A stretch of DNA of 55,363 bases from NCBI GenBank assembly GCA_030626025.1, contig DAOUPT010000018.1, positions 1-55,363 of the forward strand, given 5' to 3'. Every line of letters starts with the position of its first letter. Positions within the stretch are counted from its first letter, which is position 1. Of this stretch, positions 7,819-18,152 are shown piece after piece. The position numbers and the translations under genes were made by a program. This stretch comes from Anderseniella sp. (lineage in GTDB: Bacteria; Pseudomonadota; Alphaproteobacteria; Rhizobiales; Aestuariivirgaceae). Below the pieces are notes generated by a model. It saw only the letters and a list, made by a program, of their open reading frames with translations, was not told where the DNA came from and did not search any database.

Positions 7819-8955
7819 ATGATCAGGAAAATTTTTGGTTCAGTGGCTTTTTGCCTTTCGGTGTTGTTGCTTACCAGTCAGGCTATGGCGGAGCGAATAA
7901 ATGTCGCCGGCTGGAAGGGTGGTTCCTACAATTCCAAGAGCACTGGTCGGTTCAGCCATTGTGTTGTTTCAGCAAAATACAAACGCGGCGACCGGCTGTT
8001 GTTGTCGATTAATCGCAAATACATCTTTTCTTTAGGCATTGCTGACAGTCGCTGGAACCTGCGCAAGGGTTCTAAATACTCAGTAACGCTGCGGGTTGAC
8101 CGGCGCCAGCGGTTCAAACGAACGGCGATTGCAGTGTCGTCAAGGCAACTGGTCATCCGCATCAATGATCGGGCAACGTTTTTTAGAATGGTAAAAAGCG
8201 GCAAGACATTGTGGATAGACGCCAACGGTCTCAATCGTGGCTACAGTCTGCGCGGCACCAGCCGGGCATTGAACGCAACTTTGCGCTGTGTGAAGAGAAA
8301 ACTGCGTTACGCATCCAGTGGCAGCTCGGGCAGTTTTGACGAGCCGCGCAGCAATGATCGGCCCAGGGTCAGAAACCCGGTGCCTGATGGCGAAACAACC
8401 ACCCGCCGGAAAACCTTTGCCAGCCTGCCGAAAAAAAGCCAGCCGCGGAAGGCCCGTGGTGTTTCGAATGAAAAGGCAATGATTTACACCATCAACCTTC
8501 TTTCAGATGCCGGTATCAGCGGCTACAAGCTTCTTGAAAACAATCCCTTCAAGGCGGCCGGTTACCAGGTCGCCTGGCGTTATTCAAAAGGTAGAAGAGG
8601 CGCGCTGGCGACCTTCAAAAACCGCAAGCAGGATTTTGTTGATACCCAGACGGCAAAACTTTTGGGCGATGACGCAAAAACCTGCAAGGGTCAGTTTGCC
8701 TCCGGATTCCGCAAGTCGGATTCTTCCAAAGCGTGGTCAGGACGTCGACTGTTCACCGTGTGCTCGAATTCTGCCAATGGCAATGATTTCACCATCCACT
8801 ATTCCATTGGCCTGCAGCCATCGGGTATTGCCACCATTGTTGCCACCCATCTTAATCGTGAAGGGCTGGACAATCCCGGCCCCGGCGGTGATGACAGCGA
8901 GCAAATTGACCAGGCTATTTATCAAAGCACGGTTTTTCGCAAAATCGGCAAATAA
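7819..8955 (+). CDS. Exported protein of unknown function
   Basis: A 378-residue protein with a good signal peptide (residues 1-24, ending AMA). I do not recognise a family. Residues about 25-165 form a beta-rich segment with two cysteines (RFSHCVVS and ATLRCVKRK), which could form a disulfide in the periplasm. Residues about 165-215 are a Ser/Pro/Arg-rich linker. Residues about 220-378 form a second segment with two more cysteines (AKTCKGQ and LFTVCSN) and a predicted alpha/beta pattern. The protein is strongly basic. It lies alone between a divergent SIMPL gene and a glutathione transferase gene 27 bases downstream. The first segment recalls small alphaproteobacterial exported domains seen next to invasion-locus-B-like proteins, but I cannot support that name. 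Confidence 0.75.
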   Translation: MIRKIFGSVAFCLSVLLLTSQAMAERINVAGWKGGSYNSKSTGRFSHCVVSAKYKRGDRLLLSINRKYIFSLGIADSRWNLRKGSKYSVTLRVDRRQRFKRTAIAVSSRQLVIRINDRATFFRMVKSGKTLWIDANGLNRGYSLRGTSRALNATLRCVKRKLRYASSGSSGSFDEPRSNDRPRVRNPVPDGETTTRRKTFASLPKKSQPRKARGVSNEKAMIYTINLLSDAGISGYKLLENNPFKAAGYQVAWRYSKGRRGALATFKNRKQDFVDTQTAKLLGDDAKTCKGQFASGFRKSDSSKAWSGRRLFTVCSNSANGNDFTIHYSIGLQPSGIATIVATHLNREGLDNPGPGGDDSEQIDQAIYQSTVFRKIGK

Positions 8956-8982
8956 CAAATAACATATAACTGGAATCCTGAA

Positions 8983-9612
8983 ATGATTGATCTTTATTCC
9001 TGGCGCACGCCTAATGGCTACAAGGTGTCTATTGCCCTTGAAGAAATGGGACTGGAATATAACCTCCATCCGATTAATATCTTGAAGGATGAACAGTTCG
9101 AGCCGGAGTTTCTTGAAATTGCCCCGAACAACAAAATTCCGGCAATTATCGATCAGGACAACGGACAGCAATTATTCGAATCCGGTGCAATTTTGATCTA
9201 TTTGGCCGAAAAAACGGGTAAATTTTTATCAACAGACCCAAAAATCCGTATACAGACTATTCAATGGTTAATGTGGCAAATGGGTGGTTTTGGCCCGATG
9301 CTTGGTCAGGCTCACTATTTTCTTCACTTCAACAAGGGCGTTTCCGAACACGCCGCCAACCGTTTCAAGATCGAAACACAGCGGCTTTATGATGTGCTTG
9401 ATGAGCAACTGGAAGACAATGAATTTGTGGCCGGTGAGATTTCCATTGCAGATTTTGCCATCTTTCCATGGGCCGCCCGGTATGAGTGGCATGAGATAGA
9501 TTTAAGCCAATATGAGAATGTTCTGCGCTGGTACAAAACCATGGCCGCCCGCCCGGGTGTGCAGGCCGGTGTTAAAATACCCGACGCAGATTACGTCTTG
9601 CCGAAGCCTTAG
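8983..9612 (+). CDS. yfcG: Nu-class glutathione transferase / disulfide-bond oxidoreductase, YfcG-like
   Basis: A 209-residue cytosolic protein that closely follows E. coli YfcG. The N-terminal thioredoxin fold starts MIDLYSWRTPNGYKVSIALEE, with the Thr-Pro-Asn-Gly loop that binds glutathione disulfide. Then come the cis-proline segment NNKIPAI and the ESGAILIYLAEKTG glutathione-binding turn. The C-terminal helical domain contains WQMGGFGPMLGQAHYF, a YfcG hallmark. Nu-class enzymes have weak transferase activity and act mainly as GSH-dependent disulfide reductases. The start is the first ATG after the previous gene. It ends before a palindromic hairpin at 9633-9650. Confidence 0.88.
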   Translation: MIDLYSWRTPNGYKVSIALEEMGLEYNLHPINILKDEQFEPEFLEIAPNNKIPAIIDQDNGQQLFESGAILIYLAEKTGKFLSTDPKIRIQTIQWLMWQMGGFGPMLGQAHYFLHFNKGVSEHAANRFKIETQRLYDVLDEQLEDNEFVAGEISIADFAIFPWAARYEWHEIDLSQYENVLRWYKTMAARPGVQAGVKIPDADYVLPKP

Positions 9613-9632
9613 TATTTGCACTTTCAATATTC

Positions 9633-9650
9633 AAGCCCCATATGGGGCTT
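9633..9650 (+). terminator. Palindromic hairpin, likely terminator of the GST gene
   Basis: AAGCCCCATATGGGGCTT is a perfect 18-base palindrome 21 bases after the GST stop. A short TTAA follows rather than a long T run. A second, imperfect inverted repeat (9652-9686, outer arms AACCGG and CCGGTT) comes immediately after, so the two may act together. Confidence 0.5.
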
Positions 9651-9701
9651 TAACCGGTAAACACTGTTTGAAGTGTCTGCCGGTTTGAATTGGTGTATAA
9701 G

Positions 9702-10814
9702 ATGATCATGAAAACAATTATTAAAACGCTCGGCCTGTTGCTTGTTTTGGCGTTACCAGCAGGTTTGGTTCATGCGCAATCCGGACACCAGTCTCTTGTC
9801 GGTGTCGATAAGGTGCGGGCTGAGCCGCTGTCGCAAACCGTTCCTGTCATTGGTGCGCTGATTGCCAGACAATCTGGCGATGTCGCGGTGGAAATTGGTG
9901 GAACGGTGCGAAATGTTCTGGTCGAAGTGGGCGACCGGGTTGAAAAAGGCCAGATAATTGCCCTTCTGGAAGCAGATACCCGCAAGGCTCGCGCTGGTGT
10001 GCTGGCTGCTGAACTGGCCGAACAATTGGCCTTGTTGCAGGTGGCTGATGCAGATTTGGCGCTGGCAAAACAAAACATGGACCGTCAGGCCCGTCTGAAA
10101 AAATCCAATGCCTTTAACCGTTCAATATTTGAAACACGGCAACAAAACTACGCACGGGCACTGGCGCAGATTTCGCGGGCTAAAGCATCAATTGCCGGGA
10201 AAAAGGCAAGTATCGCCGTGCTTGATCTGGAAATCTCAAAAGCCAGAATAGTCAGCCCTTATGCCGGTGTGGTGGTTGAAAGAAAAACCGAGCAGGGCAG
10301 TTATGTCCGCTCTGGTGATGCCGTGGTCAGACTGATTGCCGACAAGCGGCTTGAAATTGAAGCAAATGTTCCCGCTCTTCGTATCGGGGGATTGAGCAAA
10401 GGGATTAAAGTTGATGCCGAGCTGGAAGATGGCACCCGCTTTGTCGCCATCGTTCGTGCCACACTGCCGGTTGAAAACCCGCGCACCCGCACCCGCCCGG
10501 TTCGCTTTGTTCCCCAATGGCCCAAAGGCATTGCCCGGCTGGCAAATGCCCAGTCGGTAACCTTGTTTATCCCCACCGGCAAAGCCCGGCAGGTGGTGAC
10601 CGTGCACAAGGATGCCATTGTCAATAAACGTGGCCGCAGCGTGGTTTTCATCATTCGTGGTGGCAAAGCTGAGTCGCGTAATGTCACCCTTGGAATTTCA
10701 AGCGGTGGCCGCATTGAAGTGGTGGCCGGTTTGAAGGCCGGTGATATCACCGTTGTGCGCGGCAATGAACGCTTGCGCCCGGGTGTTGCCGTTAAGGTCG
10801 TCAAAGGCTCATGA
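9702..10814 (+). CDS. RND efflux periplasmic adaptor (membrane fusion protein)
   Basis: About 370 residues with a signal peptide (MKTIIKTLGLLLVLALPAGLVHA). The first lipoyl-like half is GDVAVEIGGTVRNVLVEVGDRVEKGQIIALLEAD, followed by a coiled-coil hairpin (residues about 95-190) and the second half AGVVVERKTEQGSYVRSGDAVVRL, then beta-barrel and membrane-proximal domains. This is the AcrA/MexA layout. ATG codons at 9702 and 9708 are both possible; upstream TTG and GTG codons extend the frame but would spoil the signal peptide. It overlaps the pump gene by four bases (ATGA), so translation is coupled. No outer-membrane TolC gene follows. Confidence 0.88.
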   Translation: MIMKTIIKTLGLLLVLALPAGLVHAQSGHQSLVGVDKVRAEPLSQTVPVIGALIARQSGDVAVEIGGTVRNVLVEVGDRVEKGQIIALLEADTRKARAGVLAAELAEQLALLQVADADLALAKQNMDRQARLKKSNAFNRSIFETRQQNYARALAQISRAKASIAGKKASIAVLDLEISKARIVSPYAGVVVERKTEQGSYVRSGDAVVRLIADKRLEIEANVPALRIGGLSKGIKVDAELEDGTRFVAIVRATLPVENPRTRTRPVRFVPQWPKGIARLANAQSVTLFIPTGKARQVVTVHKDAIVNKRGRSVVFIIRGGKAESRNVTLGISSGGRIEVVAGLKAGDITVVRGNERLRPGVAVKVVKGS

Positions 10815-13800
10815 ACCTCATTCGAGCTGCCATCGAACGTCCGATTGCTGTGGTTTCCGGCGTTTTGATGATTATTCTGTTCGGGCTCGTGGCACTGCGT
10901 ACCATTCCAATTCAACTGGCACCTGATGTGTCAAAACCGGTTATTTCCATTCGCACTTCATGGCCCGGTGCCGCCCCGGCTGAGGTCGAGCGCGAGATTA
11001 CCAATCGCCAGGAAGAAGTGCTCAAGGGTCTCAACTCGCTGGCTGGTATGGAGAGTTCTTCCAGTCGTGGTTCTGCCCGTATCACCCTTGAGTTCAACAT
11101 CGGCACCAATATGGACAAGGCGCTATTGCTGGTGTCCAATCGCCTCGACCGGGTTGGTAATTACCCCGATGAAACCAATGAGCCGACATTGTCGATGTCA
11201 GGCAATGAGGACCGCCCGATTGCCTGGTTCATTCTCAAACGTGCCCCGGGCAACAACCGCCCGATGCATGAATATGGCGATTTTTTCAAGGAAGTTTTGC
11301 AGGAAAGAATCGAACGGGTTGAGGGCGTGTCAGAGGTTTCCGGCTTTGGTGGCAGCGAACGTGAGTTGCAAATAATTGTTGAGCCGGAATTGCTGGCCCG
11401 CTTTCGTATTACACCGGCTGAAATCATCACCGCCTTGCGCCGCGCCAATGCGGCGGTAACAGCAGGCAAGGTCGATGAAGGAAAGCGCAGCTACACGGTT
11501 CGCGCCGATGCCGAACTCAACAGCATTGAAGCGGTCGAGGCGGTTATTATTCGCTCTGAAAGTCAGCCGGGAACAAACCGCATTGGCCGGGTATCGGTGG
11601 CTGATATCGCCAAGGTTGGTTTTGCCTATAAAACCCCGACCGCCCGCATTCGCCAATTGGGCGAAGATTCAATTGCCTTTAATGCCAAGCGTGAGACTGG
11701 TGCCAACGTCATCAAAACCATGGAAGGTATTCGCGCCGCTGTTGCCGACTTGCGGGCCGGTGCGGTAAAGCGCGAGGGGTTGACCCTCCTGCAGGCCTAT
11801 GACGAAACAGTTTATATCGAATCAGCTATTGATCTGGTGCGCCAAAATATTTGGGTCGGCGGTTCACTGGCCGCTTTCCTGCTATTGTTATTCCTGCGCT
11901 CGTGGCGCGCAACCCTGATTGTTTCGATTGCAATTCCGGTTTCGGTTGTTGGCTCCTTTGTGGCCATGGCTGCCCTTGGTCGCTCGCTCAATGTGATTTC
12001 GCTGGCCGGGCTCGCCTTTGCTGTCGGCATGGTGGTTGACGCTGCTATCGTTGTTCTTGAAAACATCTTCCGCTTGCGTGAGCAGGGCAAAACCCGCCGG
12101 CAAGCTGCCTATGAAGGGGCCAAACAGGTTTGGGGTGCGGTGTTTGTATCGGCTTTGACAACGGTAATGGTTTTTATTCCGCTGCTGGTCATGCAGTTGG
12201 AAGTCGGCCAGTTGTTCCGAGATATTGCAGTGGCAATTTCGGTTTCGGTTCTGCTTTCATTGATTGTCTCAGTCACCGTATTACCTTCCTTGTCGAGCAA
12301 ATTGTTGCCTTCTGACAAAAAAGGTAAACGGACCCGTTTCGGTCTGTTTGGCATTGATCATCTGGCCCGTGGTTTTGTCGCGCTGATTGTCGGCTATGCC
12401 CGTATCATGCTCAAGAGCAAACTGGTGGCGCTGATATTTGTTATCGGTATTTCCGTTGCCACCACCTTTGCCGCCTTGCAGTTTTTGCCCAAACTGGAAT
12501 ATCTGCCAAATGGCAATCGCAATCTGATGTTTGGCATTCTGGCCCCGCCGCCCGGCTACAATCTCAAAACCATGACTGACATTGCCACGCGTTTTGAAGA
12601 TGCCACCCGCCCCTTGTGGACAACAGAAAATAAAGAACCACCAAAACCCGGTGACCCGCCGCGCATGCGTCACTTCTTTTTTGTCGCGCTGGCCAACCGC
12701 ACATTTATTGGCGCAGCGGCTGAGGATCCGTCCAAAGCAGCGCAACTGCAACGTCCGTTGCAAAAGCTGGTATCAAAGGAGCCGGGCACATTCGGTATCA
12801 TTTCACAATTGTCGTTGTTTGGTCGCGGTCTTGGCGGTGCCCGTCAGATTGAACTGGATATTGCCGGGCCGAGTTTGAATTCAATACTGGAAACTGCCGG
12901 CAGAGCAGCCGGTGAAGTCTTTCGGGTTTTTCCCCGCAGCGAAGGCAATGGTTTTCGACCGGTGCCCGGTCTGGAACTTGGTGCTCCCGAGGTGCGGATT
13001 AAACCAAATCGCACCGCCCTTGCCGATGCCGGTATTAGTGCGGCTGAACTTGGTCAGTCGGTTGACGTGTTCAATGATGGTTTGCGGGTTGCCGAAATCA
13101 CCGTCGGTGGTGAGCGCATCGATTTGCGCATTATGGGACCTAAAGACCACATAACCCGGACCCAGGGCATCGCGGTTCTGCCGGTGATCACCAAAAACGG
13201 CGAGATCCTGCCGGTGTCCTCGCTGGCCAGCGTCGAGCTGACCACCGGCCCGACGCAAATTCGCCACAAGGAACGCCGCCGGGCCATTACCCTCAAAATT
13301 ACCCCGCGCAGCGATATCCCGCTCGAAACCGCTCTTGCAACCATGCAGCGCGAAGTGATCGGCAAATTGGAGGCTCAAGGCCTGCCCGATGGCGTCACCC
13401 TGCGGATGTCCGGTACAGCAGAAAAACTCGACACCACCTGGAACGCAATGCAAGGCCAGTTGATCATCGCCATTATTCTGGTTTATCTGGTCATGGCCGT
13501 GCTGTTTGAAAGCTTCATCTACCCGATGATCATCCTGTTGTCAGTACCTTTGGCGGCCGCTGGTGGCGTCGGGGGCCTAACCGTCCTCAATCTCTATTAC
13601 CCGCAAAAACTCGACATGCTGACCATGCTCGGCTTTGTCATTCTGATCGGCATTGTCGTCAACAACGCCATCCTGCTGGTGCACCAGACGCTAGTCCATA
13701 TCAGACAAGACGGCATGTCCCCCTCAGATGCCATAATAGAAGCCACCAGAAACCGCATCCGCCCGATCTTCATGTCCACCCTGACCAGCGTCTTTGGCAT

Positions 13801-13972
13801 GCTGCCTTTGGTGATGTTACCCGGTGCCGGTTCGGAGCTATACCGTGGCCTCGGCTCAGTCGTGGTTGGGGGGTTGTCGGTGTCAGCTATGTTAACTCTG
13901 CTGGTAATCCCGCCAATGTTGGCAATCTTTGTCGGACCACTGGAGGCAAGACGGATGAGGAACGCGGAGTAA
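10811..13972 (+). CDS. RND-family efflux pump inner-membrane transporter
   Basis: A 1053-residue protein of the HAE1/AcrB-like resistance-nodulation-division family. It opens MNLIRAAIERPIAVVSGVLMI (first span), then a long periplasmic porter domain, a helix bundle around residues 335-490 with the transmembrane aspartate in AVGMVVDAAIVVLENIF, a second span at about 530, a second porter domain, and a closing bundle around residues 875-1035 with LGFVILIGIVVNNAIL. Length and repeat structure are normal. It would export small molecules using the proton gradient, with the adaptor encoded just upstream. The absence of an adjacent TolC gene and repressor leaves substrate and control open. Confidence 0.9.
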   Translation: MNLIRAAIERPIAVVSGVLMIILFGLVALRTIPIQLAPDVSKPVISIRTSWPGAAPAEVEREITNRQEEVLKGLNSLAGMESSSSRGSARITLEFNIGTNMDKALLLVSNRLDRVGNYPDETNEPTLSMSGNEDRPIAWFILKRAPGNNRPMHEYGDFFKEVLQERIERVEGVSEVSGFGGSERELQIIVEPELLARFRITPAEIITALRRANAAVTAGKVDEGKRSYTVRADAELNSIEAVEAVIIRSESQPGTNRIGRVSVADIAKVGFAYKTPTARIRQLGEDSIAFNAKRETGANVIKTMEGIRAAVADLRAGAVKREGLTLLQAYDETVYIESAIDLVRQNIWVGGSLAAFLLLLFLRSWRATLIVSIAIPVSVVGSFVAMAALGRSLNVISLAGLAFAVGMVVDAAIVVLENIFRLREQGKTRRQAAYEGAKQVWGAVFVSALTTVMVFIPLLVMQLEVGQLFRDIAVAISVSVLLSLIVSVTVLPSLSSKLLPSDKKGKRTRFGLFGIDHLARGFVALIVGYARIMLKSKLVALIFVIGISVATTFAALQFLPKLEYLPNGNRNLMFGILAPPPGYNLKTMTDIATRFEDATRPLWTTENKEPPKPGDPPRMRHFFFVALANRTFIGAAAEDPSKAAQLQRPLQKLVSKEPGTFGIISQLSLFGRGLGGARQIELDIAGPSLNSILETAGRAAGEVFRVFPRSEGNGFRPVPGLELGAPEVRIKPNRTALADAGISAAELGQSVDVFNDGLRVAEITVGGERIDLRIMGPKDHITRTQGIAVLPVITKNGEILPVSSLASVELTTGPTQIRHKERRRAITLKITPRSDIPLETALATMQREVIGKLEAQGLPDGVTLRMSGTAEKLDTTWNAMQGQLIIAIILVYLVMAVLFESFIYPMIILLSVPLAAAGGVGGLTVLNLYYPQKLDMLTMLGFVILIGIVVNNAILLVHQTLVHIRQDGMSPSDAIIEATRNRIRPIFMSTLTSVFGMLPLVMLPGAGSELYRGLGSVVVGGLSVSAMLTLLVIPPMLAIFVGPLEARRMRNAE

Positions 13973-14009
13973 AAGCATTTGTTGCTCTAACCATGGAAGG
14001 CCCAAGTCA

Positions 14010-15101
14010 GTGACCAAGCACGCTTTGAAAATTTTCGTCCTGATCGTTGCTGTTGTGGTGTTGGCAAGATTACCGGGTCTGTTCGGTAAAGGCCCAGGAC
14101 CAAGTCTTGTAATTGCGCCGGGATATAGGGTGGTTACCTGGGCAAAAAAACTGGGTCAGCCACGTCTCATGGTTGCGACAGCAACGCGAGATTTGATCGT
14201 TTCCACCTATCGCGACGGTACTGTTTTATTACTAAAAAAAGATGCCGATGGCGATGGAGTGTCGGATGGAAAACAAGTGCTGTTATCTGGTCTGAACATG
14301 CCGCATGGGCTGGTTTTGGAAAAAGATACTTTGTATCTTGCTGAAGAACACCGTGTTTCACAATATCATTTTGATGGCAACAGTCTTACTAAGAGAAAGA
14401 CCATACTCGCAAATATACCCGAAGATGGTGGACATAACAGCCGTACACTCAAACGTGGACCTGACGGGTGGTTTTACCTCTCTATTGGTTCCAGTTGCAA
14501 TGTTTGTATTGAAGAGCATCCCTGGCGGGCATCGATTATCAGGTTCAAAATTGGCACAAAGTCACAGGTTTATGCAAAGGGTTTGCGCAATACCGTAGGC
14601 TTTGATTGGCATCCGGTCACCGACGCCCTTTATGGTGTGAACGCTGGAAGTGATTTGTTGGGCGATGATATTCCGCCAGAAGAAATGAACCTAATTGAAC
14701 AGGGAAAGCACTATGGCTGGCCCTATGTACACAGCACTAAATTTAAAGACCCAAGATATGGCCCAAAAACTCCAAAGACCCTGACATTCACGCCACCGGT
14801 CCACAGCTTCACGGCCCATTCTACGCCATTGTCGATCCGGTTTCTGAAATCCAAGCTCCTGCCCACCGCACTCGTTGGTCGGCATGGTTCATGGAATCGA
14901 TCAGAAAAATCTGGCTATGATGTGGTAAAATTAATCTGGCAACCCGATGGTACAATCAGCCAAAGTCCTTTCCTGACCGGCTTTGTAAAAGACGATAACG
15001 CAATCGGGCGACCGGTGGATGTTTTACAGGTTCCAGACGGCAGTATTTTCATTTCTGATGACGAGGCCGGAGTGATTTATAAAGTTCAGGCGATAAAGTA
15101 A
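14010..15101 (+). CDS. PQQ-type sugar/sorbosone dehydrogenase-like beta-propeller protein
   Basis: A 363-residue protein with an N-terminal membrane or signal segment (residues 6-24) and a six-bladed propeller like L-sorbosone dehydrogenase and soluble PQQ glucose dehydrogenase. Visible family features include LNMPHGLVLEKDTLYLAEEHRV, GGHNSRTLKRGPDGWFYLSIGSSCNVC, NTVGFDWHP and the closing GRPVDVLQVPDGSIFISDDEAGVIYK. These enzymes oxidise sugars in the periplasm if PQQ is bound. A pair of cysteines in GSSCNVC is also typical. The GTG start at 14010 is preceded by GGAAGG; an ATG slightly upstream runs into a stop after six codons. It lies 37 bases after the RND pump gene and converges with gltX. 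The true substrate is unknown. Confidence 0.8.
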   Translation: MTKHALKIFVLIVAVVVLARLPGLFGKGPGPSLVIAPGYRVVTWAKKLGQPRLMVATATRDLIVSTYRDGTVLLLKKDADGDGVSDGKQVLLSGLNMPHGLVLEKDTLYLAEEHRVSQYHFDGNSLTKRKTILANIPEDGGHNSRTLKRGPDGWFYLSIGSSCNVCIEEHPWRASIIRFKIGTKSQVYAKGLRNTVGFDWHPVTDALYGVNAGSDLLGDDIPPEEMNLIEQGKHYGWPYVHSTKFKDPRYGPKTPKTLTFTPPVHSFTAHSTPLSIRFLKSKLLPTALVGRHGSWNRSEKSGYDVVKLIWQPDGTISQSPFLTGFVKDDNAIGRPVDVLQVPDGSIFISDDEAGVIYKVQAIK

Positions 15102-15113
15102 ATTCTAACCTTA

Positions 15114-16454
15114 TCACGCCAACCGCGCCAACACCTTCTCGCGCCCAATCAACGGTAACAACCCGGCTAATTCCGGCCCGTGAGGTAAGCCTGTCAGGGC
15201 TAATCGTAGTGGCATGAACAAGCCTTTGCCTTTTCGGCCGGTGGCTTCTTTTACTGCGGCGGTCCATGTCTTCCACGTTGTTTCGTCAAAATCACCTTCG
15301 GGCAATACACCGGCGGCCTGCGCGATAAAGTCTTTATCCTCATCGGCAATCACCGCAGTCACATCACCAGACACAACTTCATGCCACTGCTTGACATCGG
15401 CCAGCACATTGATATTCCCCCGCACGGCCAGCCAGAAGGCTTCATCAGCTTCAATCCCCATATCGGCCAGCCGCGACTGAACCGCTTCAAGGGCCATATC
15501 GTGCAGCAATTTGGCGTTGAGGTTTTTGACCTCTTCGATGTCGAATCTTGCCGGGGCACGAGACATTTTGGAGATGTCAAAAACCTCGATCAGTGTATCA
15601 AGGCTTTGATGCGGAGCGATGGCTTCTGATGTACCGAGCAGGGCAGCGTGGCTGACCACGGCCATGGCCTCAAGACCAAGCTCGCGCATGCCACCGATGG
15701 ACAGCGAACCAATGCGTTTTGACAAGCTTTTACCATCAGCGCCAACCAGCAATGAATGGTGGGCAAAGGTTGGCGGTGTGGCATCAAGGGCCTCGAAAAT
15801 TTCAATCTGCACCGAGGTGTTGACCACATGGTCCTCACCACGGATAACATCGGTGACACCCATATCAATATCATCAACCACTGAGGGCAGGGTGTAGAGA
15901 TAGGTGCCGTCCTCGCGGATCAACACCGGGTCAGACAGGCTGGCCATATCGATATTTTGCTCGCCACGAATAAGATCGACCGATTCAACCACCTTGTCGG
16001 TCAGCTTGAAACGCCAGTGGGGTTTACGCCCTTCAGCTTCCAGTTTGGCCCGGTCATCATCAGTCAGATTATAGCCGGTGCGGTCATAAACCGGTGGCTT
16101 GCCAGTCGCCATTTGCCGACGGCGCTTGCGCTCCAGTTCATCTGCGGTTTCATAACAGCAATAAAGCCGCCCGTCGGCTTTAAGCTTTTCGGCTGCTTTG
16201 TCATAAAGGTCAAACCGCTTGGATTGATAATGCACCTCATCGGTGGTCAGACCGAGCCAGGCTACATCGGTGGCAATCGCCTCGGCATATTCCTGCTTCG
16301 AGCGCGTTGTGTCAGTGTCATCAAACCGCAAAATAAATTTGCCGCCCTGTTTCTTGGCGTGCAGCCAGTTGACAATGGCCGTGCGGGCATTGCCGATGTG
16401 TATCAGGCCGGTAGGTGAGGGCGCAAAGCGTACTTTAACACTGGAGTTCGTCAT
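15114..16454 (-). CDS. gltX: Glutamyl-tRNA synthetase
   Basis: A 446-residue class I aminoacyl-tRNA synthetase. The HIGH-type motif is in [15 protein letters not shown] and the KMSKS-type loop is [10 protein letters not shown]. In between are the glutamate-binding segment [10 protein letters not shown] and DVIRGEDHV. It is shorter than the ~485-residue type, as in the second GltX of many alphaproteobacteria, some of which charge tRNA-Gln for the amidotransferase route. The start codon overlaps the nadE stop by four bases, so it is translated with nadE. Whether another GltX exists in the genome cannot be seen here. Confidence 0.93.
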   Translation of the reverse strand: MTNSSVKVRFAPSPTGLIHIGNARTAIVNWLHAKKQGGKFILRFDDTDTTRSKQEYAEAIATDVAWLGLTTDEVHYQSKRFDLYDKAAEKLKADGRLYCCYETADELERKRRRQMATGKPPVYDRTGYNLTDDDRAKLEAEGRKPHWRFKLTDKVVESVDLIRGEQNIDMASLSDPVLIREDGTYLYTLPSVVDDIDMGVTDVIRGEDHVVNTSVQIEIFEALDATPPTFAHHSLLVGADGKSLSKRIGSLSIGGMRELGLEAMAVVSHAALLGTSEAIAPHQSLDTLIEVFDISKMSRAPARFDIEEVKNLNAKLLHDMALEAVQSRLADMGIEADEAFWLAVRGNINVLADVKQWHEVVSGDVTAVIADEDKDFIAQAAGVLPEGDFDETTWKTWTAAVKEATGRKGKGLFMPLRLALTGLPHGPELAGLLPLIGREKVLARLA

Positions 16455-18112
16455 GAGGTTTTGTCTCGAAAGCCATTGGTAATAGGATAACGCCGTTCCT
16501 TGCCAAAACTGCGTGAGGTGATTTTCACACCCGGTGCGGCCTGACGGCGTTTGTATTCAGCGATGTAAAGCAAGTGCTGGATGCGTTCAACAACTTTGGC
16601 ATCATGGCCCCGCGCCACAATGTCATCCAGTGCCGCTTCATGCTCGATCAATTGCTCAAGAATATCATCAAGCACCTCATATTCGGGCAGCGAATCCTGA
16701 TCGGTTTGATCGGGCCGCAATTCGGCACTGGGCGCCTTGGTGATAATGCGGTTAGGAATGACCTCACCAGCAGGGCCCGAACTATTGCCCGGAACGGACG
16801 AGTTTCGCCAACGGGCCAGATCATAAACCTGACATTTATAAACGTCTTTAATCGGATTAAAGCCGCCATTCATATCGCCATACAGCGTTGCGTAACCGAC
16901 CGACATTTCAGACTTGTTGCCGGTGGTCAAAACCATATGGCCGAACTTGTTGGATATCGCCATCAGGATAACCCCGCGACTGCGCGACTGAATATTCTCC
17001 TCGGTAACGCCTTCCTCAGTACCTTTGAACAAGCCGCTAAGCACCTTGTTGAACCCGTCAACCGGATCGGCAATTGGCACCACGTCATAGGGAACCCCCA
17101 GCGCTTTGGCGCATTGGTCTGCATCGGCGATGGAGTCTTTTGAAGTATATTCAAACGGCAGCATCACGCAATGGACCTGATCAGCCCCCAGCGCATCCAC
17201 CGCCATTGCCGCCACCACGGCACTGTCAATGCCGCCTGAAAGCCCCAGCACCACACCTTTAAAATGGTTTTTGTTGACGTAGTCGCCAAGCCCGAGAACA
17301 CAAGCCCGCCATGTTGCTTCGAGCGGCGCGATTGGTTTGGCAATCGGGCCTTGTTCACAAACCCATCCGGTTTGTTTGCGGGTCCATTTTGTAATGGCTA
17401 AGTCATCCTCAAAAGCCGGAAGTTGAAAGGCCAGCGATCTGTCGGCATTCAGACAAAAGGAAGCCCCGTCAAAAACCAGTTCATCCTGCCCGCCAACCTG
17501 ATTGAGATAGACCAGCGGCAAACCGTTCTCCACCACTCGAGCCGTAACAATATTCAAACGTACATCGGTTTTGTTCTGATCAAATGGCGAGCCATTGGGC
17601 ACCAGCAGCATCTCTGCCCCGGTTTCGGCAAGTGTTTCACAGACCTCATCATTCCAGATATCTTCACAAATCGGCACACCAATCCGAACGCCCTTGAAGT
17701 TAATCGGTCCCGGCATTGGCCCGGCTGAAAAAATCCGCTTCTCGTCAAAAACCCCATAATTAGGCAGGTCATATTTGCAGCGAACCGCACCAACTTCGCC
17801 ATCGCAAAGCAACACCACGGCATTAAACAGGCAATCGCCCTCCAGCCACGGCGTTCCCATCAGCAGGGCCGGGCCATCGATGGTATCTTTTGCCAATTGT
17901 TGCACGGCATCCATACAGGCCTCGACAAATACCTGCTTGAGCACCAGATCTTCGGGCGGATAGCCACAGATAAACAGTTCGGGAAATAACACCAGATCAA
18001 CCGCTTGATCGTTGCACCGACCGGAAATTTCTCTGGTCAGCGCCATATTGGCTTCAATCGCACCGACGGTCGGATTGGCCTGAGCAAATGCTATGGTAAG
18101 AGTGTCTGTCAT
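16451..18112 (-). CDS. nadE: Glutamine-dependent NAD+ synthetase
   Basis: A 553-residue two-domain enzyme that makes NAD+ from deamido-NAD+, ATP and glutamine. Residues 1-260 form a nitrilase-type glutaminase with the catalytic triad visible: Glu in [15 protein letters not shown], Lys in [16 protein letters not shown] and Cys in [11 protein letters not shown]. Residues 275-553 form the synthetase with the PP-loop [15 protein letters not shown] and the conserved [19 protein letters not shown]. The C terminus [23 protein letters not shown] is typical. It overlaps gltX by four bases, forming a nadE-gltX unit. The ATG at 18112 follows a plain AT-rich region, and the upstream permease gene ends 40 bases before. 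Confidence 0.95.
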   Translation of the reverse strand: MTDTLTIAFAQANPTVGAIEANMALTREISGRCNDQAVDLVLFPELFICGYPPEDLVLKQVFVEACMDAVQQLAKDTIDGPALLMGTPWLEGDCLFNAVVLLCDGEVGAVRCKYDLPNYGVFDEKRIFSAGPMPGPINFKGVRIGVPICEDIWNDEVCETLAETGAEMLLVPNGSPFDQNKTDVRLNIVTARVVENGLPLVYLNQVGGQDELVFDGASFCLNADRSLAFQLPAFEDDLAITKWTRKQTGWVCEQGPIAKPIAPLEATWRACVLGLGDYVNKNHFKGVVLGLSGGIDSAVVAAMAVDALGADQVHCVMLPFEYTSKDSIADADQCAKALGVPYDVVPIADPVDGFNKVLSGLFKGTEEGVTEENIQSRSRGVILMAISNKFGHMVLTTGNKSEMSVGYATLYGDMNGGFNPIKDVYKCQVYDLARWRNSSVPGNSSGPAGEVIPNRIITKAPSAELRPDQTDQDSLPEYEVLDDILEQLIEHEAALDDIVARGHDAKVVERIQHLLYIAEYKRRQAAPGVKITSRSFGKERRYPITNGFRDKTS

Positions 18113-18152
18113 GACTTTCTCTTACCCTTCTTGTTTGGTGAGAGCAACAGGC

